Shown piece by piece: positions 52,723-60,391 of a DNA stretch of 64,000 nt. The DNA comes from Amycolatopsis albispora (GTDB taxonomy: Bacteria; Actinomycetota; Actinomycetes; Mycobacteriales; Pseudonocardiaceae). A model generated the notes under the pieces. That model was not told the origin of the DNA and did no database searches. It saw nothing but the letters and a program-made list of their open reading frames with translations. Position 1 is the stretch's first letter. Every line of letters begins with the position of its first letter. The position numbers were made by a program, and so were the translations under genes. The stretch is taken from assembly GCF_003312875.1 (NCBI RefSeq), contig NZ_CP015163.1, positions 3,472,001-3,536,000 on the forward strand, read 5' to 3'.

Positions 52723-53208
52723 TCAGCCCGCGTCGCGGCGCTGGCGGGCGAGCCTGGCCACGCACCACGCGGGCGCGCTGCCGCGGCGCAGGTGCTGCAG
52801 CACGGTCATCGGGCCGAGCCGCTTGCTCAGGTCGGCCGGGGTGAGCCCGGCCGCGCGGTAGTCCAGCGCGCGCTGGTCGAGCGGGCTGATCCCGGCGTCC
52901 CACCACTTCTCGGCTTCGGCCACCGGCCCGATCATCTGCCACCAGCCGGCGGCCGCGCTGAGCAGCTCCACCGGCACCTCCGGCAGCCGGTCGCGCATCG
53001 CTTCCACGTAACCGGGGTCGGCCGCCTCCAGCGGCGCCCAGCCGGTCGAACCGGTCCTCGCCCGCTGCCCGGGAATCCCCGGCGGGGCCTGCGGCATGTC
53101 GGCGAGCCACGCCGACGCGATCCGGTCCGCTTCGCGCTCCTCCGCGCTCTGCTCTCGCTCGGCGGCCCACTGCTGGATCAACGCGTCCACTCCGGGATCC
53201 CCGGTCAT
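52723..53208 (-). CDS. Conserved-looking hypothetical protein
   Basis: 161-residue soluble protein, not recognised. The ATG at 53208 follows AAGGAGG at good spacing; the longer frame upstream has no support. It is rich in Ala, Glu and Trp, with LIQQWAAEREQSAEEREADR near the start, GWWQMIGPVAEAEKWWDAGI near residue 90 and LSKRLGPMTVLQHLRRGSAP near 130. The latter could be a helix-turn-helix-like segment. No membrane segment. Stands alone between the transglycosylase and a small membrane-protein gene. Confidence 0.65.
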   Translation of the reverse strand: MTGDPGVDALIQQWAAEREQSAEEREADRIASAWLADMPQAPPGIPGQRARTGSTGWAPLEAADPGYVEAMRDRLPEVPVELLSAAAGWWQMIGPVAEAEKWWDAGISPLDQRALDYRAAGLTPADLSKRLGPMTVLQHLRRGSAPAWCVARLARQRRDAG

Positions 53209-53478
53209 CCCTGCCTCCTTACCCATGCGCCGCGTTGGGTTCAGCCCGGGTCGAACAGCTGGGGGCTTTGTTCGAAACGGGGAGCCGACGCGGATCCATG
53301 AGAACCAGACGATCACGCAATGTGAGCACCGTAGGGGGCACGGCCCCGCTTCCGCCAGTGTTTGCCGCGGATGAATCGGTCTACCAGTGCATTAATCGTC
53401 GATATCCACCCGGATGGTCGAGCGATCCGCCCGAATTCTGGGAATGGTGACTAAGCGTGATTTCGCCCTATCCGGACA

Positions 53479-53525
53479 CCACTTCGGCCGGCTCCGCGTC
53501 GCACACGCGGGGCCGGCCGAAGTGG
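53479..53525. terminator. Strong hairpin after the 55-residue protein gene
   Basis: 21-bp stem with one mismatch and a 5-nt loop (arms 53479-53499 and 53505-53525), beginning CCACTTCGGCCGGC. It begins 15 bp past the stop codon of the minus-strand gene at 53541, a position expected of a terminator. The adjoining 53209-53478 shows no gene. Confidence 0.75.
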
Positions 53526-53540
53526 ACGGTTACCGGCGGG

Positions 53541-53708
53541 TCAGGCGAACAGGCTCTTCACGAAGGTCACGATGGCTTCGGCGCCCTCACGCAGCCAGCC
53601 GAGCGCGGTCTGCACCGCCTCCGCGGACTGCGTGGGCTGGGTGATCAGCAGGAACAACACGAGCGCCACGACGCCGACGAGCAGAATCTTCTTGATTTGC
53701 GGCGACAT
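53541..53708 (-). CDS. 55-residue single-pass membrane protein
   Basis: Small protein with GGAG 5 nt before its ATG at 53708. One transmembrane helix (KKILLVGVVALVLFLLITQP, residues 6-25) is followed by a likely amphipathic helix (AVQTALGWLREGAEAIVTFV) to the end. A frame continuing upstream to 53780 is Arg-rich and lacks support. It is monocistronic and followed by a strong hairpin. Function unknown; the design resembles small stress- or envelope-associated peptides. Confidence 0.7.
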   Translation of the reverse strand: MSPQIKKILLVGVVALVLFLLITQPTQSAEAVQTALGWLREGAEAIVTFVKSLFA

Positions 53709-53967
53709 GGCTCCATCCTGGTGTACCCGGCGGCCACGCGGTCGGCGTCGCCGTACTCCAAAACCACCCTCGACCGTCATCCTGCCCCGCCCACACCCGA
53801 TTCGAACAGGCTTTCACGCCAATGCGTACTGCCGTTCACGCCGAGTAGGTGACGATCTCCCACCCAGTGTAGAAGCCGGGCGGCCGATTACCCGGTCGGA
53901 CACGCCCGGCACTCGATGGTGTACCGAGCTGACCGAGCGTGTTCCGAACACAGGCAGTTACCGCACG

Positions 53968-55110
53968 TTAACTAATGACTCCCGCACTCCGAAGCTGGTC
54001 CACTTCGGTCACTCCGTACTCCGCCAGCACCTCGTCGGTGTCGGCGCCCTTGTCGTGCGGGGCCTCCGGCGTCCCCGGCGGCGTCCGGTCGAACTTCGGC
54101 GCCGGCGCGGGCTGCACCACCCCGCCGATCTCGACGAAGGTGCCGCGTGCCCGGTTGTGCGGGTGCTCGGCCGCCTCCCACGGCGAGAGCACCGGGGTCA
54201 GGCAGGCGTCGGTGCCCTCGGCCATGGCCACCAGCTCGTCCCTGGTGTGCTTGCCGATCGCCGCGGTGAGGATCTCGCGCAGCCGCGGCCATTCGTTCTT
54301 GTCCACGTGCACCGGCAGCTCGGCCGGGTCCAGGCCGAGCACCTTGACCAGCTCCGCCCAGAAGCGCATCTCGATCGCGCCGACCGCCACGTACTTGCCG
54401 TCGGCGGTCTCGTAGGTGTCGTAGAACGGCGCGCCGCCGTCGAGCATGTTGTCGCCGCGCTCCCCCGGCCACACACCCGCCGCCCGCAGGCCGTGCAGGT
54501 GCGTGGTGAGCAGGGCCGCGCCGTCCACCATCGAGGCGTCGACCACCTGCCCCTTCCCGGACGAGGTCCGCTCGTACAACGCCGCGAGCACGCCCATCGC
54601 CAGCAGCAGGCCGCCACCGCCGAAGTCGCCGACCAGGTTCAGCGGCGGCACCGGCCGCTCCCCCGCCCGGCCGACCGGCTCCAGCGCACCGGCCAGGCCG
54701 ATGTAGTTGATGTCGTGCCCGGCGGCCGGCGCGAGCGGGCCGTCCTGGCCCCAGCCGGTCATCCGGCCGTAGACCAGCCGCGGGTTGCGGGCACGCACCT
54801 GCTCCGGCCCCAGCCCCATCCGCTCGGCCACGCCGGGGCGGAAGCCCTCGATCAGCACGTCGGCGCGTTCGGCCAGCTTGAGCACCAGCTCCACGCCCTC
54901 CGGCGTTTTGGTGTTCACGCCGATCGTGCGCCGGCCGCGCATCAGCGGGTCGTACGCGAAGCCCAGCACGTCCTCGCCCGGTTTCGCGCGGTCCACCCGG
55001 ATCACGTCCGCGCCGAGGTCGGCGAGGATCGTGCAGGCGAACGGCGCGGGGGCGAGCCCGGCCAGTTCGATCACCTTGAGCCCGGACAGCGGGCCGGTCT
55101 TGTCGGGCAT
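53968..55110 (-). CDS. mcr: Alpha-methylacyl-CoA racemase (CaiB/BaiF family)
   Basis: 380-residue class III CoA-transferase-fold racemase. It inverts C2 of 2-methylacyl-CoA, including the C25 centre of cholestenoyl-CoA and pristanoyl-CoA. Evidence: GLKVIELAGLAPAPFACTIL near residue 10, ADVIRVDRAKPGEDV, GFRPGVAERMGLGPE near 90, the catalytic His in GHDINYIGLAGALEPVGRAG near 130, the catalytic Asp in LNLVGDFGGGGLLLAMGV near 158, and GGAPFYDTYETADGKYVAVG near 224. CaiB-type transferases have a different nucleophile context. It ends an operon with the acyl-CoA dehydrogenase, 1 nt upstream. It links functionally to the sterol side-chain genes although no KstR site is seen. Confidence 0.87.
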   Translation of the reverse strand: MPDKTGPLSGLKVIELAGLAPAPFACTILADLGADVIRVDRAKPGEDVLGFAYDPLMRGRRTIGVNTKTPEGVELVLKLAERADVLIEGFRPGVAERMGLGPEQVRARNPRLVYGRMTGWGQDGPLAPAAGHDINYIGLAGALEPVGRAGERPVPPLNLVGDFGGGGLLLAMGVLAALYERTSSGKGQVVDASMVDGAALLTTHLHGLRAAGVWPGERGDNMLDGGAPFYDTYETADGKYVAVGAIEMRFWAELVKVLGLDPAELPVHVDKNEWPRLREILTAAIGKHTRDELVAMAEGTDACLTPVLSPWEAAEHPHNRARGTFVEIGGVVQPAPAPKFDRTPPGTPEAPHDKGADTDEVLAEYGVTEVDQLRSAGVIS

Positions 55111-55111
55111 G

Positions 55112-56260
55112 TCAGAGCGTCCTCGAGATGATTTCCTTCATGATCTCGCTGGTCCCGCCGAAGATCCGGGAGATCCGGATGTCCGCCCAGGCCCGCGCGA
55201 TCGGGTACTCGGTCATGTAGCCGTAACCGCCGAACAGCTGCAGGCAGTCGTCGACCACCCGGTTGATCCGCTCGGTGGTCCACAGCTTCGCCATCGCCGC
55301 GCCCTGCACGTCCAGCTCGCCCTTGAGGTGGCGCTCGATGCACTGGTCGAGGAAGGCACGTGCCACCGCGGCTTCGGTGGCCGCTTCGGCGAGCTTGAAC
55401 TTGGTGTTCTGGAAGTTGAAGATCGGCCTGCCGAAGGCGGTGCGGTCCTTGGTGTAGGCGATGGTCTGGTCGATCGCCGCCTCCATGCCGGCCACCGCGG
55501 TCACCGCGATGATCAGCCGCTCCTGCGGGAGCTGCTGCATCAGCTGGATGAAGCCCTGGCCCTCCTCGCCGAGCAGGTTCGCCGCGGGCACGCGCACGTC
55601 GTCGAAGAACAGCTCGGCGGTGTCCTGGCCCTTGAGCCCGACCTTGTCCAGCACGCGGCCGCGGCGGAAGCCCGGTGTGTCGGTCTCCACCGCGATCAGC
55701 GACACGCCCTGCGCACCGGCGTCCGGATCGGTCTTGCAGGCGACCACCACCAGGTCGGCGTGGTAGCCGTTGGTGATGAAGGTCTTGGCGCCGTTGAGCA
55801 CGTACTCGTCGCCGTCGCGGACCGCGCGGGTCTTGATGTTCTGCAGGTCGGAGCCGGTGCCGGGCTCGGTCATCGCGACCGCGCCGACGAACTCGCCGGA
55901 GGCGAACTTCGGCAGCCACTCGCGCTTGCGCTCCTCGGTCGCGTAGTGCAGCAGGTAGTGCGCGACGATGCCGTTGTGCACCGTGACGCCCCAGGCGCCG
56001 TCCCCGCACCGGGCCTGCTCCTCGTAGAGCACGGCCTCGTGGGCGAACGTGCCGCCACCACCGCCGTACTCCTCCGGGATGGACAGCGCGAGCAGGCCGA
56101 CCTCACCGGCCTTCGTCCACAGCTCGCGGTCGACCTTCTTCTCCGCCATCCAGCGTTCCTGGTTGGGCACCAGTTCCTTCTGGCAGAAGGTGCGCGCGAG
56201 GTCGCGGAAGTCCTCGAGATCGGGGTTGCTCCATGAGCTCTTCTGAATCTGCAGTGGCAC
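55112..56260 (-). CDS. Acyl-CoA dehydrogenase
   Basis: 382-residue full-length acyl-CoA dehydrogenase: LSIPEEYGGGGGTFAHEAVL near residue 58, AVAMTEPGTGSDLQNIKTRA near 125, NGAKTFITNGYHADLVVVAC near 152, RTAFGRPIFNFQNTKFKLAE near 275, and LQLFGGYGYMTEYPIARAWA near 340. The catalytic glutamate is expected in that last region. GTG 56260 is chosen because GGAGGG lies 6 nt before it. The 442-codon frame starting at 56440 crosses the regulatory spacer. With the racemase it may degrade branched or long acyl-CoAs, under control of the divergent TetR gene. Confidence 0.88.
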   Translation of the reverse strand: MPLQIQKSSWSNPDLEDFRDLARTFCQKELVPNQERWMAEKKVDRELWTKAGEVGLLALSIPEEYGGGGGTFAHEAVLYEEQARCGDGAWGVTVHNGIVAHYLLHYATEERKREWLPKFASGEFVGAVAMTEPGTGSDLQNIKTRAVRDGDEYVLNGAKTFITNGYHADLVVVACKTDPDAGAQGVSLIAVETDTPGFRRGRVLDKVGLKGQDTAELFFDDVRVPAANLLGEEGQGFIQLMQQLPQERLIIAVTAVAGMEAAIDQTIAYTKDRTAFGRPIFNFQNTKFKLAEAATEAAVARAFLDQCIERHLKGELDVQGAAMAKLWTTERINRVVDDCLQLFGGYGYMTEYPIARAWADIRISRIFGGTSEIMKEIISRTL

Positions 56261-56291
56261 GGCGGACCCTCCGGACTGGAAAACATGCCAA

Positions 56292-56319
56292 TCGGAATGT
56301 AAGTTCTGCTCGGAATGTA
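56292..56319. promoter_or_regulatory. Direct repeat, possible TetR operator
   Basis: TCGGAATGTA occurs at 56292-56301 and again at 56310-56319, an 18-bp period (about two helical turns), in the spacer between the divergent acyl-CoA dehydrogenase and tetR genes. The second copy continues into the small palindrome ATGTACAT. Confidence 0.55.
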
Positions 56320-56366
56320 CATCTGGAGCCCAGGCCGGGTAAAGCCCGGCGGAACGGGGTTTCGCT

Positions 56367-56969
56367 GTGACCGGCACAACACACCGCACCCAGGCCGAGC
56401 GGCGGGCGCAGACGCGGACCGCCCTGCTCGACGCGACCATCGACTGCCTGGTGGACCTCGGCTACGCGCGCACCTCGGTGCAGGAGATCTGCGCCAGGGC
56501 CGGGGTGTCGAAAGGCGCGGTGCAGCACCACTTCTCGGCCAAGGCGGAGCTGATGGCCGCCGCCGTCGAGCACCTGACGAACCGGCTCAAGTCCGAGCTG
56601 GCCGCCTCGCTGGAGCGGCTGCCGTCGGGCGCGGACGGCATCCCGGCCGCGATCGACCTGCTCTGGGAGGGCTACTCGGGCACGCTGGCGACCGCGGTCA
56701 CCGAGCTGTGGGTGGCCGCGCGCACCGACGACGAGCTGCGTGCGGCGATCCGGCCGGTGGACCGCGCGCTGGGGCGCTCCACCCTGGAGCAGATCTCGGT
56801 GGTGGCGGGCGAGCTGCCGCGTGAACGCGCCGAGGTGCTGTTCTGGCTGACCGTCAACCTCACCAGGGGGCTGGCGCTGGACGCCGAACTCGGCGGGGAT
56901 CCCAAGCGGCGCAAGCAGTTGCTCGACGAGTGGAAGCGGATCGCGGTCCTGCTCTACGGGCACGGTTAG
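56367..56969 (+). CDS. TetR-family regulator
   Basis: 200-residue TetR protein: TRTALLDATIDCLVDLGYAR near residue 16, then TSVQEICARAGVSKGAVQHH with FSAKAELMAAAVEH, and a TetR_C-like ligand domain with VTELWVAARTDDELRAAIRP near 112. It starts at a GTG. It is divergent from the acyl-CoA dehydrogenase/racemase operon; by analogy with other such pairs it may sense an acyl-CoA. The repeat at 56292 lies in the shared spacer. Confidence 0.86.
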   Translation: MTGTTHRTQAERRAQTRTALLDATIDCLVDLGYARTSVQEICARAGVSKGAVQHHFSAKAELMAAAVEHLTNRLKSELAASLERLPSGADGIPAAIDLLWEGYSGTLATAVTELWVAARTDDELRAAIRPVDRALGRSTLEQISVVAGELPRERAEVLFWLTVNLTRGLALDAELGGDPKRRKQLLDEWKRIAVLLYGHG

Positions 56970-57051
56970 GTCTCGAAGGTCGCGCCGCGGCTACCCTCCG
57001 GCACTTTTCCCGCGATGGTGAGGACGTCCCCAGCATCGACAGGAGTCCTCG

Positions 57052-57966
57052 ATGACCGTAGGCGCGACCCCGCCGCCCCCGGCGATGCCGCCGCAGTTCC
57101 AGCCGCACCACCAGCCACCGCCCCCGCCGCCGCGGCGGCCCGGCGTGCACGGCTTCTCCGTGGCGGCCGGCGTGCTCGCGCTGGTAGCCGCCGGCCTGCT
57201 GATCTTCGGCAGTTTCCTGCCCTACACCGAATACCTGATCGTCCACGACGGCGAGCAGAGCTTCTCCCAGCAGACCACCGGCTGGGAGTGGATCATGGAC
57301 GAAAGCGGTGACAACGACGTCGCCTCGGCCTCCTTCGCCGAACCCGAGGGCGCGCACCCGCCGCGGTTCGGCATCGTGCTGACCGTGGCCGCCGCGATCC
57401 TGCTGATCGGCGCGTTCGTCACGGTGGCTTCGGCCGGGCGCGGCGCCAATCCCGGCGTGCGCGCGGGTTCCCGCCTGATGCTGAGCACCGCCACCGCGGG
57501 CGCGGTGGTCGCGGTGTGGATGGTCGCGCTGACCGCGACGAGCCTGGAAAGCATGGCCGTGACGGACGAAGTCGGCCGCGGCTCCTTCCGGACGGTGTAC
57601 CACCTGGAGACCGGGCTGTGGGTGCTGATCTGCGGTGGCGGGGTGGCGCTGCTGGCGCTGGTGGTCGCCTGGCTGCCCGCGGCCGGTTCGCGTGCGGTGG
57701 CGGGCCCGCCGCCGGGGCCCGGTGTCCAGATGTTCGTGGAGCCGAGGACGCCACCACACGGGTTCGCGCCACCAGTGCCGCCGATGTCGCCGCCACCCGC
57801 ACCGCCGCCCCCACCAGCGGTCCCGCCCGCGCCCGAGCCGTACATTTCGCCGTTCACCCAGGCGGCGGCGACCGAATCGCTGGACGCGAAACCAGCTGCC
57901 GAGGCCGAAGCCGGCAAAACCGAAGAGAAGACCGAAGAGAAGAAGGACGAGGAGCCGCCGAAGTAG
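57052..57966 (+). CDS. Proline-rich four-helix membrane protein
   Basis: 304-residue protein. A Pro/Gln/His-rich N-terminus precedes TM1 (VAAGVLALVAAGLLIFGSFL near residue 37), an extracytoplasmic acidic loop, TM2 (FGIVLTVAAAILLIGAFVTV near 107), TM3 (STATAGAVVAVWMVALTATS near 146), and TM4 (LWVLICGGGVALLALVVAWL near 188). A cytosolic tail follows, first Pro-rich (residues 215-265), then Glu/Lys-rich (AEAGKTEEKTEEKKDEE). Function unknown. A perfect hairpin follows the stop. Confidence 0.75.
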   Translation: MTVGATPPPPAMPPQFQPHHQPPPPPPRRPGVHGFSVAAGVLALVAAGLLIFGSFLPYTEYLIVHDGEQSFSQQTTGWEWIMDESGDNDVASASFAEPEGAHPPRFGIVLTVAAAILLIGAFVTVASAGRGANPGVRAGSRLMLSTATAGAVVAVWMVALTATSLESMAVTDEVGRGSFRTVYHLETGLWVLICGGGVALLALVVAWLPAAGSRAVAGPPPGPGVQMFVEPRTPPHGFAPPVPPMSPPPAPPPPPAVPPAPEPYISPFTQAAATESLDAKPAAEAEAGKTEEKTEEKKDEEPPK

Positions 57967-57975
57967 CGCCCTCGC

Positions 57976-58010
57976 TGCCATGAACGGCCCGGGGTGGGCC
58001 GTTCATGGCA
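57976..58010. terminator. Perfect 15-bp hairpin
   Basis: TGCCATGAACGGCCC at 57976-57990 and its exact complement at 57996-58010, loop GGGGT, 9 bp after the stop of the proline-rich protein gene. It is a different sequence from the GAATGTGGCTTTC palindromes and occurs once here. Confidence 0.8.
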
Positions 58011-58116
58011 CCCGCAACCAGAGTAACGTGAGTGCCTTTCACGTTCTACGGATTCGTTTCGCCTACCGCCGGTATGCTGTACTGACGGGTAACCTCGCCA
58101 CGGAACGGAGTCGCTC

Positions 58117-59727
58117 ATGACCAGCACCACCCCCGCGCCCACCGGACAGCAGTCCTCCCGGCCGAGCACGGTGGGCGGCGTGGTCGGCGCGCCTTCGGCC
58201 GCGCGGGCCGCCCAGCTGGTCCGCCGCGCCACCGGCGGAGCCGACCGCGCGCCGGCCGAAATCACCTCACCGTTCACCGGCCTGATCACCGCGTCGCTGC
58301 CGCAGGCGAACGACGCCGAGGCACGCGCCGCCTTCGCCGAGGCGAGGACGGCGCAGCGCGCCTGGGCGGCGGTGCCCGTGGCCGAGCGGCAGCGCATCCT
58401 GATCCGCCTGCACGACCTGCTGCTCGACCGGCAGGACGAGGTGCTCGACCTGGTCCAGGTCGAAGCGGGCAAGGCAAGGCTGGACGCCTTCGACGAGGTC
58501 AGCGGCTCGGCGCTGGTCGCGGCCTACTACGGCAAGCACAGCGCGCGGATCCTGTCCCCGCGCCGCGCGGCCGGGGTGATCCCGGTGCTCACCAAGGCCG
58601 GTGAGATCCGCCACCCCAAGGGCGTGATCGGCGTGATCACCCCGTGGAACTACCCGCTCGCGCTGACCGCGATGGACGTGCTGCCCGCGCTGGCGGCGGG
58701 CAACGCGGTGGTGCAGAAGCCCGACAACCAGACCTCGCTGTCCGCGCTGTGGCTGCACGAACTCGCCGAGGAGGCCGGACTGCCCGCCGGGGTGTGGCAG
58801 ATCGTGCTCGGCCGCGGTTCGGCGATCGGCGACGCGCTGGTCGAAGAATCCGACTACCTCTGCTTCACCGGCTCCACGCCGACCGGCAAGCGGCTGGCCG
58901 AGCAGGTCGCCGGGCGGCTCACCGGCTACTCGCTGGAACTCGGCGGCAAGAACCCGATGATCGTGCTGCCGGACGCGAACCCGGCCAAGGCCGCGGCGGG
59001 CGCGGTCACCGCGTGCTTCTCGTCGGCCGGGCAGCTGTGCGTCTCGGTCGAGCGGATCTACGTCCACGAAAGCATTCGCGAGGAGTTCACCCGGGCCTTC
59101 GTGGCGAAGACCGAGGCGCTGCGGCTGGGTGCCAAGCTCGACCACTCCGCCGACATGGGCTCGCTGACCTCGGAGAGCCAGCTCGCGAACGTCACCGCGC
59201 ACGTGGACGACGCGCGGGCCAACGGCGCGACCGTGCTCACCGGCGGGCACCCGCGCCCCGACCTCGGCCCGCTGTTCTACGCGCCGACCGTGCTCACCGA
59301 CGTCACCCCGGCCGCGAAGGTGTTCGCCGAGGAGACCTTCGGCCCGGTGGTGTCGATCTACGGCTACACCGAGATCGACGACGCGGTGGAGCGCGCGAAC
59401 GACACCGACTACGGCCTCAACGCGAGCGTGTGGTGCACCGACACGCGGGCGGGCGCGGCGGTGGCGGCCCGGCTGAAGGCGGGCACGGTCAACGTGAACG
59501 AGGGCTACGCGGCGACCTTCGGCAGCGTCGGCGTGCCGATGGGCGGGATGAAGGACTCCGGCGTCGGCCGCCGCAACGGTGCCGAAGGACTGCTCAAGTA
59601 CACCGAGGCGCAGTCGATCGCGGTGCAGCGCGGGCTGAAGCTGCGCCCGTTCCGCGGGCTGCCGCCGAAGCTGTGGGTGAAGGGCATGACCGCGAGCATG
59701 AAAGCGTTGCGGCGCCTGCCCCGCTGA
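58117..59727 (+). CDS. gabD2: Succinate-semialdehyde dehydrogenase GabD2-like
   Basis: 536-residue aldehyde dehydrogenase. Evidence: GVITPWNYPLALTAMDVLPA near residue 173, NAVVQKPDNQTSLSALWLHE near 195, FTGSTPTGKRLAEQ near 250, catalytic Glu in SLELGGKNPMIVLPDAN near 272, catalytic Cys in ACFSSAGQLCVSVERIYVHE near 305, and EETFGPVVSIYGY near 408. The C-terminal extension (LRPFRGLPPKLWVKGMTASM) fits the actinobacterial GabD2 group, which uses NADP or NAD to oxidise succinate semialdehyde and related aldehydes. The ATG follows ACGGAG by 7 nt. Confidence 0.85.
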   Translation: MTSTTPAPTGQQSSRPSTVGGVVGAPSAARAAQLVRRATGGADRAPAEITSPFTGLITASLPQANDAEARAAFAEARTAQRAWAAVPVAERQRILIRLHDLLLDRQDEVLDLVQVEAGKARLDAFDEVSGSALVAAYYGKHSARILSPRRAAGVIPVLTKAGEIRHPKGVIGVITPWNYPLALTAMDVLPALAAGNAVVQKPDNQTSLSALWLHELAEEAGLPAGVWQIVLGRGSAIGDALVEESDYLCFTGSTPTGKRLAEQVAGRLTGYSLELGGKNPMIVLPDANPAKAAAGAVTACFSSAGQLCVSVERIYVHESIREEFTRAFVAKTEALRLGAKLDHSADMGSLTSESQLANVTAHVDDARANGATVLTGGHPRPDLGPLFYAPTVLTDVTPAAKVFAEETFGPVVSIYGYTEIDDAVERANDTDYGLNASVWCTDTRAGAAVAARLKAGTVNVNEGYAATFGSVGVPMGGMKDSGVGRRNGAEGLLKYTEAQSIAVQRGLKLRPFRGLPPKLWVKGMTASMKALRRLPR

Positions 59728-59748
59728 CGCGGCCATAGGATGTCCGGC

Positions 59749-60147
59749 ATGGCCGACATCGAGTTCTCCACGCCGGACACGCTTCCCCAGCCCAACGGGT
59801 ACAGCCACGTGGCCAGCGTCGGCCCCGGCAGCCGATTGGTCTGGACCTCCGGCCAGGTGCCGATCGCCGCGGACGGCACCGTCGCGCCCGCCGGGGACTG
59901 GGCGGCCCAGACCCGCCAGGCGATGCACAACGTCGGCGCCGCCCTCGCCGCCGCGGGCGCGACCTGGACGGACGTCTTCAAGCTCACCTTCTACGTCGTC
60001 GACACCTCCGCGCTGGCGACGGTACGGCAGGTGCGGGACGAGTTCGTCGACACCGAACGGCCGCCGACCAGCTCGCTCGTCCAGGTGGCCGGCCTGGTCC
60101 GGCCGGACCTGCTGATCGAGGTCGAAGCGGTCGCGGCGATCGGCTGA
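59749..60147 (+). CDS. RidA-family protein
   Basis: 132-residue YjgF/YER057c/UK114 protein: LPQPNGYSHVASVGPGSRLV at the start, WTSGQVPIAADGTVAPAGDW near 30, AQTRQAMHNVGAALAAAGAT near 52, and PTSSLVQVAGLVRPDLLIEV near 104. The arginine in the last segment, needed for imine deamination in RidA, is present. The ATG at 59749 has AGGA 8 nt upstream; an ATG at 59740 is the alternative. Monocistronic, 21 bp after gabD2. Confidence 0.83.
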   Translation: MADIEFSTPDTLPQPNGYSHVASVGPGSRLVWTSGQVPIAADGTVAPAGDWAAQTRQAMHNVGAALAAAGATWTDVFKLTFYVVDTSALATVRQVRDEFVDTERPPTSSLVQVAGLVRPDLLIEVEAVAAIG

Positions 60148-60195
60148 TGCCCTCTCGGCGCTCCAGCTCGGGGCGAGCGAGGACACACGGACGGG

Positions 60196-60391
60196 GTGGT
60201 CGAGCGCGACGGGTCCACTTTGTACTGCACGGCGGTGTTCCTCGATCCGGCGACCGGGTACGCGGGCAAGCACCGCAAGCTGGCCCTGACCGCCGGACCG
60301 TCCGGTGACCTGCTGGCCGGGCCACTACTCGCGGCCGGACGTCTTCTCGCTGACGGTCGACGAAACCCGGCGTCACCTCCGCCGGGACTAA
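60196..60391 (+). pseudogene. Nitrilase-family remnant
   Basis: Two pieces of a carbon-nitrogen hydrolase survive in different frames. The first frame reads [20 protein letters not shown], then GYAGKHRKL (the strand and catalytic-lysine region, GKHRK). From about 60325 the next frame reads [20 protein letters not shown], then RRD and a stop at 60389, the usual nitrilase C-terminus. The region between, with the catalytic cysteine, and the N-terminus are missing. The end overlaps the LuxR-type gene's stop codon by 4 bp. Confidence 0.72.

Noticed and set aside
53939..53951. Palindrome GTGTTCCGAACAC as possible LexA or KstR site
   Set aside because: Half-site order and spacing fit neither CGAACnnnnGTTCG nor TnnAACnnGTTnnA; no adjacent promoter evidence.
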